A stretch of DNA of 8,586 nt from Nitrososphaerota archaeon. GTDB taxonomy: Archaea; Thermoproteota; Nitrososphaeria; Nitrososphaerales; Nitrosopumilaceae. The stretch spans positions 1-8,586 of the forward strand of contig JACQFM010000092.1 of assembly GCA_016200035.1 (NCBI GenBank). Direction: 5' to 3'. The notes beneath the pieces are model-generated. The model was not told the origin of the DNA and made no database searches. It saw nothing but the letters and a program-made list of their open reading frames with translations. Made by a program: the position numbers and the translations under genes. Of this stretch, positions 1 through 4,189 are shown in pieces (the stretch's first letter is position 1; each line of letters starts with the position of its first letter).

Positions 1-291
1 CACGTTATCGATTACTTTTAGCCACGGAAAGAGTGCTCCCTCTTGAAAGACCATTGTCCTGTCAGGACCTACAGTCGAGATAGATTTTCCATTAAGTAGT
101 ATTTCACCTGAGTCAGGTTTTTCAAGACCAGCAATGATGTTCAGGAAAGTAGATTTTCCACATCCAGATGGACCTACAATGCAGACAAAGTCGCCCTCTT
201 CTACGTTCAAATTAATTCCATCTAAGACTTGGACAGAGTTACCGTTATGATCAAAGGTTTTTACGATATTTTTTGCTTGAAGTTTTGTCAT
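1..291 (-). CDS. NitT/TauT-type ABC transporter ATP-binding protein, N-terminal part (cut by window edge)
   Basis: This is the nucleotide-binding subunit of an ABC importer of the nitrate/sulfonate/taurine class; it would hydrolyse ATP on the inner face of the membrane to drive uptake. The 97 visible codons contain the Walker A motif GPSGCGKST (residues 40-48) followed by FLNIIAGLEKPDSGEILLNG, and the Q-loop VFQEGALFPWLKVIDNV (81-97). The 'FPWLKVIDNV' form is typical of SsuB/TauB-like ATPases rather than of amino-acid or phosphate importers. The signature motif, Walker B and H-loop lie outside the window. The ATG at 291 is the only usual start before an in-frame stop upstream; a weak purine-rich stretch (GAGGGA) lies about 12 nt before it. 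No permease or binding-protein gene precedes it, so the partners are probably downstream. The substrate cannot be read from the ATPase; in AOA such systems are often unassigned. Confidence 0.9.
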   Translation of the reverse strand, partial: MTKLQAKNIVKTFDHNGNSVQVLDGINLNVEEGDFVCIVGPSGCGKSTFLNIIAGLEKPDSGEILLNGKSISTVGPDRTMVFQEGALFPWLKVIDNV

Positions 292-299
292 GCTCTTGG

Positions 300-359
300 T
301 TATTCCCTCTGAATCCCTTTTGGCAGATTTGATATGCGTGTATCAGGTATGATTTTCAT
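300..359 (-). CDS. Possible 19-residue leader peptide ORF upstream of the ABC ATPase
   Basis: A short ORF reads MKIIPDTRISNLPKGIQRE and stops 8 nt before the ATPase start codon. A TATA-like TATTTAA (383-389) is centred 27 nt before its ATG, the same distance seen before other genes in this window, so a leaderless transcript would begin at or very near this ATG. Translation of this peptide would therefore precede that of the ATPase on the same mRNA. It has no obvious run of one amino acid as in attenuator leaders, and I do not recognise the sequence. It may be a real microprotein, a regulatory uORF, or chance. Confidence 0.35.
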   Translation of the reverse strand: MKIIPDTRISNLPKGIQRE

Positions 360-382
360 ATAACAGCGTTATAATATTGTGG

Positions 383-389
383 TTAAATA
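383..389 (-). promoter_or_regulatory. TATA box for the ABC transporter transcript
   Basis: TATTTAA on the minus strand, centred 27 nt upstream of the ATG at 359 and about 95 nt upstream of the ATPase ATG. A second AT-rich stretch (AATATTATAA, about 369-378) could be an alternative box. The 238-nt gap 292-529 is the divergent promoter region between this transporter and argG; apart from the short leader ORF I see no other gene in it. Confidence 0.5.
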
Positions 390-495
390 GTGTTCGAATT
401 TTAGCTTGGACTAACATGGTGTTTTGCATGGTAGCAAATAATTTTTGAATTTGATGAGAGAGAAGTTTCAATCAAAAAATAAACCAAGCACAAAA

Positions 496-502
496 GATAA
501 AT
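496..502 (+). promoter_or_regulatory. Candidate TATA box for the argG-lysW-lysX operon
   Basis: GATAAAT is centred about 31 nt before the argG ATG, slightly further than in the other genes here, which would give a leader of a few nucleotides. The match to a TATA consensus is modest and the surrounding DNA is A-rich, so the assignment is weak. Confidence 0.3.
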
Positions 503-529
503 GCGAAAATCAGATCACAGAAAACCTCA

Positions 530-1723
530 ATGAAAGGAAAGGCAGTTCTAGCTTTCTCTGGAGGGCTAGATACTTCTGTTGTTGTAAAATATTTGCAAGA
601 AAAACACAACTTGGATGTTGTGACTGTCACAGTAGATGTTGGACAAGGAGATGATCAAAAGAAAATTGCAGCAAAAGCAAAGAAGCTTGGCGTCATAAAA
701 CATTACAATCTAGATGCTCGCGACGAATTTGTAAAAAATTTTATCTTTCCAGCTATCAAAGCAAATGCACTTTATCAAAAAAAATATTCCCTTGCAACAG
801 CACTGGCAAGACCATTAATTGCACAAAAAGTAGTTGATATAGCAAAAAAAGAGAATGCAAAAGCTCTAGCCCATGGATGCACTGGAAAAGGAAACGATCA
901 GGTAAGGTTCGATGTTACCATGCGCTCAAGCTCGAATCTTCCAATCATTGCTCCTATTCGTGACCTAAACCTAACGCGTGATGTTGAATTGAAATTTGCC
1001 AAAAAGCATGGAATCAAGATTGATACTACAGCAAAAAAATTCAGTATCGATCAGAACCTGTGGGGAAGGGCAATTGAGGGTGGAACGCTAGAAGATGCGT
1101 ACAAAGAGCCTCCGGATGATGCATTTATCTGGGTAAAGACAAAGAATCTTCCCGACAAAGCACAGTATCTGGAGGTCAAGTTCAAAGAGGGAGTTCCTGT
1201 TGCGGCAGACGGCAAGAATCTTAGTCCAATCGATCTGATAGAATACATCAATAAAAAGGCCGGTTCGTGCGGCATAGGCATAGTCGATCACATCGAAGAT
1301 AGGGTTGTAGGTATAAAATCTCGTGAAGTCTACGAGACTCCGGCGGCAACCTGCCTTATTGAGGCCCATAGCGATCTTGAGAAGATGGTGCTAACAAAGC
1401 ACGAGCTGAAATTCAAATCTGTTGTTGATTCAGAGTGGGCCTGGTTAGTCTACTCCGGACTATGGGAGGACCCACTAAAATCAGATTTAGATATGTTTAT
1501 CAATGCCACACAAAAGAGAGTTAGCGGAACTGTAAAGCTGAAGATGTTCAAAGGAAGTTTGCGAGTTGTTGGAAGGAGATCAGATTATTCGTTGTATAGT
1601 CACGATCTGGCAACTTATGGATCTGGTTCAGTATTCGACCAAACTCTAGCAAAAGGATTTGTTGAGTTCTGGGGAATGCAATCAACGGAAGCTAATAAAT
1701 TACAAAAAAGGGGTGAAAAATAA
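530..1723 (+). CDS. argG: Argininosuccinate synthase
   Basis: ArgG joins citrulline and aspartate, using ATP, to make argininosuccinate, the next-to-last step of arginine synthesis, in the cytoplasm. The 397-residue protein is full length for the family (about 400). It has the N-type ATP pyrophosphatase loop AFSGGLDTS (residues 8-16), the substrate-binding AHGCTGKGNDQVRFD segment (114-128), SIDQNLWGRAIEGG (near 173-186) and the REVYETPAATCLIEAHSDLE segment typical of archaeal ArgG. The ATG at 530 is the only usual start in frame before an upstream stop codon, and places the P-loop at the expected distance. It is followed after 4 nt by lysW and then lysX, so arginine synthesis here probably uses the LysW carrier route to ornithine rather than free acetylated intermediates. 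The overlapping frame from 445 is a shadow. Confidence 0.98.
   Translation: MKGKAVLAFSGGLDTSVVVKYLQEKHNLDVVTVTVDVGQGDDQKKIAAKAKKLGVIKHYNLDARDEFVKNFIFPAIKANALYQKKYSLATALARPLIAQKVVDIAKKENAKALAHGCTGKGNDQVRFDVTMRSSSNLPIIAPIRDLNLTRDVELKFAKKHGIKIDTTAKKFSIDQNLWGRAIEGGTLEDAYKEPPDDAFIWVKTKNLPDKAQYLEVKFKEGVPVAADGKNLSPIDLIEYINKKAGSCGIGIVDHIEDRVVGIKSREVYETPAATCLIEAHSDLEKMVLTKHELKFKSVVDSEWAWLVYSGLWEDPLKSDLDMFINATQKRVSGTVKLKMFKGSLRVVGRRSDYSLYSHDLATYGSGSVFDQTLAKGFVEFWGMQSTEANKLQKRGEK
1711..1716 (+). promoter_or_regulatory. Shine-Dalgarno-like site for lysW, inside the end of argG
   Basis: GGGGTG at the end of the argG coding region lies 11 nt before the lysW ATG at 1728. It supports that start over in-frame upstream codons inside argG, which would add a tail not found in LysW proteins. 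Confidence 0.5.
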
Positions 1724-1727
1724 AATA

Positions 1728-1895
1728 ATGAATTGTCCAGAGTGCGATGCAACACTGAAAATTCCAGATGACGCAAGTGTTGGAGAAATAATCTCATGCC
1801 CTGATTGCGGTTCTGACTTTGAAATTGCACAAAAAAATGGATCTACGTGTCAGCTAAAACATGCTGAGAAAGTCGGCGAAGATTGGGGAGAGTAA
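1728..1895 (+). CDS. lysW: LysW amino-group carrier protein
   Basis: LysW is a small acidic carrier. The amino group of glutamate or 2-aminoadipate is attached to its C-terminal glutamate, and the substrate then stays bound while it is phosphorylated, reduced and transaminated to ornithine or lysine. The 55-residue protein has the two zinc-knuckle pairs CPEC (residues 3-6) and CPDC (24-27), the acidic body, and the hallmark C-terminus EDWGE with Glu55 as attachment residue. The length is usual for the family. The ATG at 1728 directly precedes the conserved NCPEC start; a longer reading would overlap argG and is unlikely. The gene sits 4 nt after argG and directly abuts lysX (TAA then ATG), a classic tightly coupled carrier-ligase pair. 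Because argG is in the same operon, this carrier most likely serves arginine synthesis, perhaps also lysine. Confidence 0.96.
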   Translation: MNCPECDATLKIPDDASVGEIISCPDCGSDFEIAQKNGSTCQLKHAEKVGEDWGE

Positions 1896-2753
1896 ATGTC
1901 AAAGATTCGTATTGTTTTCGATAGAGTAAGGGCAGAGGAGAAAATGCTCGAAGAAAAAGCAATCGAGCTTGGTCACGATACAAAGATGATTGATGCAAAG
2001 ATAACGCGTCTGAGCACAGAAAGTAAAAGAAGTGATTTTGATTTTGGTGATGTTGTTCTGGAGAGGTGTGTAAGCTATTTTCGAGGTCTTCACTTTACTG
2101 CATGTCTAGAGTTCCTGGACATTCCTGTAATAAACAAGTTCGAGGTTACAAACATTTGTGGTAACAAGATAGTAACATCACTTATGTTAAAGAAGCATAA
2201 CGTGCCCACGCCAAGAACATATTTTTCATTCTCATCGGAGACTGCACTAGAGAATCTTGAGAAGGTTGGATATCCAATGGTAATAAAACCCGTGGTGGGA
2301 AGTTGGGGAAGAGGAGTAGTGCTTCTCAAGGACAGAGATACAGCAGATGCCATAATTGAGGTCAGAGAACTAAGTGATGGGCCTTTGGACAGGATCTACT
2401 ATCTTCAAGAACTGGTCAAGAGGCCACCAAGGGACATCCGTGTAATTGTGGTAGGAGATCAAGTAGTGGCAGCAATGTACAGGACATCATCTGGTAGCTT
2501 TAAAACAAACATTGCGCTAGGTGCAGAACCGATAGAATGCGAGATAACAAAAGAACTTGAAGACATTAGTTTAAGAGCCTCCAAGGCAGTTGGTGGAGGG
2601 ATACTTGGAGTAGACTTGATGGAAGATGAGACTCGTGGACTTTTAGTACATGAAATAAACAGTACAGTAGAGTTTAAGGGACTATCAAGAGTTTCAAAAA
2701 AGAATATTCCAAAAGAAATGATAGATTTTGCAGTCAAGTCTGCTATAAAATAA
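1896..2753 (+). CDS. lysX: LysW-dependent ATP-grasp ligase (LysX/ArgX family)
   Basis: This ATP-grasp enzyme links the alpha-amino group of glutamate (ArgX activity) or 2-aminoadipate (LysX activity) to the C-terminal Glu of LysW. The 285 residues are of normal length. Visible ATP-grasp elements are MVIKPVVGSWGRGV (128-141, Lys131 on the nucleotide-binding strand), the RPPRDIRVIVVGD strand (176-188), the metal-binding GVDLMED (238-244) and VHEINSTVEFKG (251-262, Glu253 and Asn255), corresponding to the EVNHTMEFK motif of Thermus LysX. The loop SGSFKTNIALGA (199-210) lies where LysX and ArgX differ; from memory the TNIA form leans towards ArgX and TNTA towards LysX, but I could not verify this. 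Co-transcription with argG also favours ArgX or a dual-specificity enzyme. It begins immediately after the lysW stop, with GGGGAG inside the lysW end as ribosome-binding site. Confidence 0.95.
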   Translation: MSKIRIVFDRVRAEEKMLEEKAIELGHDTKMIDAKITRLSTESKRSDFDFGDVVLERCVSYFRGLHFTACLEFLDIPVINKFEVTNICGNKIVTSLMLKKHNVPTPRTYFSFSSETALENLEKVGYPMVIKPVVGSWGRGVVLLKDRDTADAIIEVRELSDGPLDRIYYLQELVKRPPRDIRVIVVGDQVVAAMYRTSSGSFKTNIALGAEPIECEITKELEDISLRASKAVGGGILGVDLMEDETRGLLVHEINSTVEFKGLSRVSKKNIPKEMIDFAVKSAIK

Positions 2754-2818
2754 AGTAAAACATTGTAAACTCGTGGTATAATGACTTGATGTCTTTCTAT
2801 TGTTCAGCAGGATTTGCT

Positions 2819-2838
2819 TACATCTTTCGACAGATGTA
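2819..2838. repeat. 7-bp inverted repeat next to a TATA-like element
   Basis: TACATCT (2819-2825) and AGATGTA (2832-2838) are perfect arms around a 6-nt TTCGAC spacer. They run straight into TATTTAAAC (2837-2845). This could be an operator touching a TATA box, or the stem of a weak terminator for the argG operon; no T-run follows, so a regulator site is the better guess. Confidence 0.35.
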
Positions 2839-2865
2839 TTTAAACTATGAATCAAAAATTGATTT

Positions 2866-3089
2866 TTAAAGATACAGTTTTTGTTGCGAAAATATTCCTA
2901 ATGATTTAGACATAGCATTACCAATTGATCTTGTTGTAAAGCTTGTTACAAAAGAAGAGATTGACAGCGTGGTTTTGGCTTCTTTAGCTTCTTGGATCAT
3001 AATGGCAATCGCAGTTGCATCCTTTCGTGCAATTAATTCTGTTACAATCCTCACAGCGTTTTCGTCTATAGTAACTCAATTTCTTTCAC
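2866..3089 (-). pseudogene. Probable small gene of unknown function with a frameshift
   Basis: On the minus strand an open frame ends at 2866 and encodes IDENAVRIVTELIARKDA... continuing through EAKEAKTTLSISSFVTS to LGIFSQQKLYL. Its composition is that of a soluble, helical protein and most codons begin with a purine, as in real genes. The frame runs back to about 3082; an in-frame GTG exists at 3054, but the sequence before it still looks coding. In the neighbouring frame, GTG at 3089 gives VKEIELL and then a stop (3066-3068); dropping or gaining one base there joins both parts into about 74 residues. A TATA-like TTTAAA (3135-3140) and GAAGG (3101-3105) lie suitably upstream of 3089. I do not recognise the family. 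A sense-strand frame (2870-3136) is also open but lacks a start, so strand choice is not certain. Confidence 0.35.
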
Positions 3090-3134
3090 CAATCCATAAT
3101 ACCTTCGACTTTTTTAGTTCTACTTCTTATCCGC

Positions 3135-3140
3135 TTTAAA
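3135..3140 (-). promoter_or_regulatory. Candidate TATA box for the frameshifted minus-strand gene
   Basis: On the minus strand TTTAAA, inside a longer T run, would place transcription start near 3110, leaving about 20 nt with a GAAGG ribosome-binding-like site before the GTG at 3089. It lies back to back with the plus-strand TATA at 3147-3156, forming a divergent promoter. Confidence 0.3.
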
Positions 3141-3146
3141 AAATTC

Positions 3147-3156
3147 TATTAATAAA
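3147..3156 (+). promoter_or_regulatory. Candidate TATA box for the small basic peptide transcript
   Basis: TATTAATAAA lies about 30 nt before the ATG at 3184, close to the spacing seen for leaderless genes in this window. The transcript would begin at or just before that ATG and run into the 25-codon ORF at 3210. Confidence 0.4.
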
Positions 3157-3183
3157 GCAACTATTGGCGACTAGCTCCCTATA

Positions 3184-3213
3184 ATGGCTCTACACACTTC
3201 AATTCACGTATGA
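3184..3213 (+). CDS. 9-codon upstream ORF overlapping the small basic peptide gene
   Basis: ATG at 3184 encodes MALHTSIHV and ends in TGA at 3211-3213, so its end overlaps the next start codon as ATGA (3210-3213). This arrangement is typical of translational coupling. The next ORF has no Shine-Dalgarno site, so reinitiation after this short ORF is a plausible way for it to be translated. Because the ORF is so short, chance cannot be excluded. Confidence 0.3.
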   Translation: MALHTSIHV

Positions 3214-3287
3214 AAAAGCGATCACATGCATCTTATGTAGCAGCAGGCAAGAAAGGTGCAAGAAATAGAAAAAGACACGGTAACTAA
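3210..3287 (+). CDS. Small strongly basic peptide (25 residues), unknown function
   Basis: The ORF encodes MKKRSHASYVAAGKKGARN followed by RKRHGN. Eleven of its 25 residues are Lys, Arg or His and none is acidic, and the AAGKKGA core resembles nucleic-acid-binding tails of small basic proteins. I cannot assign a family, and no function is claimed. Support for expression is a TATA-like element upstream (3147-3156) and ATGA overlap with a 9-codon upstream ORF. The frame reads open upstream to 3156 without a usual start codon, so ATG 3210 is the only likely start. The strong compositional bias in a region otherwise poor in reading frames makes it more than random, but a decayed gene end is a real alternative. 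Confidence 0.4.
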   Translation: MKKRSHASYVAAGKKGARNRKRHGN

Positions 3288-3320
3288 CTGATCTTATACA
3301 GAAGTCGGCTAAATGGATTT

Positions 3321-3359
3321 ACGCAGTCTGCACATTTTGGGCCCATGACACAACTGCGT
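3321..3359. repeat. Inverted repeat with central TGGGCCCA palindrome
   Basis: ACGCAGT (3321-3327) pairs with ACTGCGT (3353-3359) across 25 nt that contain the perfect palindrome TGGGCCCA (3338-3345). A further weaker pair, GAAGT (3370-3374) with ACTTC (3386-3390), lies just beyond. The set is more GC-rich than its surroundings. It could be a structured RNA element, for instance in the 3' region of the cysteine-rich microprotein mRNA on the minus strand, or a protein-binding site. No tRNA cloverleaf could be built here. Confidence 0.3.
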
Positions 3360-3418
3360 CAGGAGATACGAAGTAGATCTTTCAAACTTCTAGTTCGATT
3401 TTCCTTTTTAAGAATTAG

Positions 3419-3526
3419 TTATCTTTTCATTCCTACTTTACACAAGCCAATTCTACAATTATGACAAACATATTCATCGGCAGGATTCTCACAGCCACAG
3501 GAACAGGTACAGGTATAGTCATTCAT
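3419..3526 (-). CDS. Cysteine-rich microprotein (35 residues), probable metal-binding
   Basis: The ORF encodes MNDYTCTCSCGCENPADEY then VCHNCRIGLCKVGMKR. Seven of 35 residues are Cys, arranged C-x-C-x-C-x-C-x9-C-x2-C-x4-C, with a His between the CxxC pair, a pattern expected of a small zinc- or copper-binding protein. There is no signal peptide, so it should act in the cytoplasm. A minus-strand TTATAT box (3550-3555) is centred 26-27 nt before the ATG, exactly the spacing of the clear leaderless genes nearby, which is strong support for a real gene. Beyond the stop codon the same frame stays open for another 18 codons, so the protein might once have been longer. I recall short CxCxCxC / CxxC proteins in this phylum but cannot name a family. 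A metallothionein-like copper buffer or a small zinc ribbon are the likeliest roles. Confidence 0.65.
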   Translation of the reverse strand: MNDYTCTCSCGCENPADEYVCHNCRIGLCKVGMKR

Positions 3527-3549
3527 AATGTATGATACGCTAAAGTAGG

Positions 3550-3555
3550 ATATAA
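3550..3555 (-). promoter_or_regulatory. TATA box for the cysteine-rich microprotein (possibly bidirectional)
   Basis: Minus-strand TTATAT is centred 26-27 nt before the ATG at 3526. Its complement, ATATAA, could also work on the plus strand, where a 23-codon ORF (ATG 3586) starts about 33 nt downstream. Confidence 0.55.
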
Positions 3556-3585
3556 CCAATCTCTACAGTGACCTCCATTCCAAGT

Positions 3586-3657
3586 ATGAATCACAGAAAA
3601 AGACTATTGTTGAGCAATTTTTGCCTAAATCTAGTGACGGTTTTATTTATGGCATAA
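3586..3657 (+). CDS. Possible 23-residue hydrophobic peptide ORF
   Basis: ATG at 3586 opens a frame starting MNHRKRLLLSNF, followed by a hydrophobic stretch ending VTVLFMA before TAA. Basic N-terminus plus hydrophobic tail is what a minute membrane peptide would look like. The only other support is the shared TATA-like sequence at 3550-3555, about 33 nt upstream, slightly farther than usual. No ribosome-binding site is seen. This may well be chance. Confidence 0.2.
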   Translation: MNHRKRLLLSNFCLNLVTVLFMA

Positions 3658-3658
3658 G

Positions 3659-3692
3659 CTAAAAATCAAAATTTAAAGAAAAAAATTTTTAG
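3659..3692. repeat. 8-bp inverted repeat flanking a TATA-like element
   Basis: CTAAAAAT (3659-3666) and ATTTTTAG (3685-3692) are perfect inverted arms; the 18-nt centre holds ATTTAAAG (3671-3678). A regulator binding both arms would straddle a possible core promoter about 90 nt before the SRPBCC gene. On RNA it would form an AU-only hairpin. Low sequence complexity means chance is quite possible. Confidence 0.3.
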
Positions 3693-3738
3693 TTGGAAAT
3701 ATTTCTAGTGATGTAGACATATTTGTACAAATCAAGAC

Positions 3739-3745
3739 TAATATG
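3739..3745 (+). promoter_or_regulatory. TATA box for the SRPBCC-glycosyltransferase unit
   Basis: TAATATG is centred 26 nt before the ATG at 3768, fitting a leaderless transcript. The more upstream TTTAAA within the 3659-3692 inverted repeat would give a leader of about 65 nt instead. Confidence 0.45.
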
Positions 3746-3767
3746 TAGACTGTAGAAGCTGCTTGAT

Positions 3768-4184
3768 ATGGTCGAAATAAGTGCGTCAGTTACAGTAAAT
3801 GCACCACTTGAGAAGGTTTGGAATATAGTTTCAGATCTAGATGGAGAACCAAAGTTTTGGAAGGGAACAAAAGAAGTACGCAACATTTCAAAGGAAGGCA
3901 ATGTTGTGATCAGAGAAATAACTATTGCCTTTAAGGATTCAAAATGTATGCAGACAGTTACACTCTATCCCAAAGAGAAAGTTCACGCAACATTTACCAA
4001 AGGAATACTCAATGGTACAAAGACTCTCAGCTTGAGTCCAAAGGACAGCGGAACTCTTCTTGAGGCAACTTGGGACATTAAACTATCAGAGATGATGGGC
4101 ATGTTTACTGGTATGGTAAAAAAACACATCCAGAGTGGTACCGAGCAAGCACTTGCAAGCATAAAACAAGAAGTTGAGAGATAG
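3768..4184 (+). CDS. SRPBCC (START-like) family protein
   Basis: A 138-residue single-domain protein with the features of the SRPBCC/polyketide-cyclase-like fold: the opening strand and helix EISASVTVNAPLEKVWNIVSDLDGEPKFW (described here by residues 3-31), alternating beta strands through residues 35-103, and a long C-terminal amphipathic helix (about 108-137). Such helix-grip proteins bind hydrophobic ligands such as lipids, quinones or polyketides in a deep cavity; the ligand cannot be read from the sequence. There is no signal peptide or membrane segment, so it is cytoplasmic. The glycosyltransferase gene starts 5 nt after its stop, so the two are surely co-transcribed, and it may present or bind a lipid-linked substrate for that enzyme; this link is inference. 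The start ATG is supported by a TATA box 26 nt upstream and by the conserved N-terminal strand. Confidence 0.85.
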   Translation: MVEISASVTVNAPLEKVWNIVSDLDGEPKFWKGTKEVRNISKEGNVVIREITIAFKDSKCMQTVTLYPKEKVHATFTKGILNGTKTLSLSPKDSGTLLEATWDIKLSEMMGMFTGMVKKHIQSGTEQALASIKQEVER

Positions 4185-4189
4185 TTCTC

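Noticed and set aside
445..654. 69-codon plus-strand frame across the argG start
   Set aside because: Beyond 530 it is argG read in another frame (many Cys, Trp and Arg); the 85 nt before hold no good promoter-start pair. Shadow.
2847..2909. Plus-strand ATG ORF of 20 codons (MNQKLIFKDTVFVAKIFLMI), and the start-less plus frame 2870-3136 that could be joined to it by a -1 shift
   Set aside because: The plus frame lacks any start before a GTG far inside, while the minus-strand frame over the same DNA has a better promoter and ribosome-binding context. Kept as an alternative to the minus-strand pseudogene.
3284..3346. Minus-strand 20-codon ORF starting MGPKCADCVNPFS
   Set aside because: It has a CxxC, but no TATA box or ribosome-binding site at a suitable distance and it lies inside the inverted repeat; too little support.
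3288..3420. Possible tRNA suggested by a GTTCGA-like stretch near 3393
   Set aside because: No acceptor stem, anticodon arm or conserved D-arm could be matched; the arms seen do not make a cloverleaf.
3346..3465. Plus-strand 39-codon ORF starting MTQLRQEIRSRSFKLL
   Set aside because: Largely antisense to the better supported cysteine-rich ORF and without a promoter element in place.
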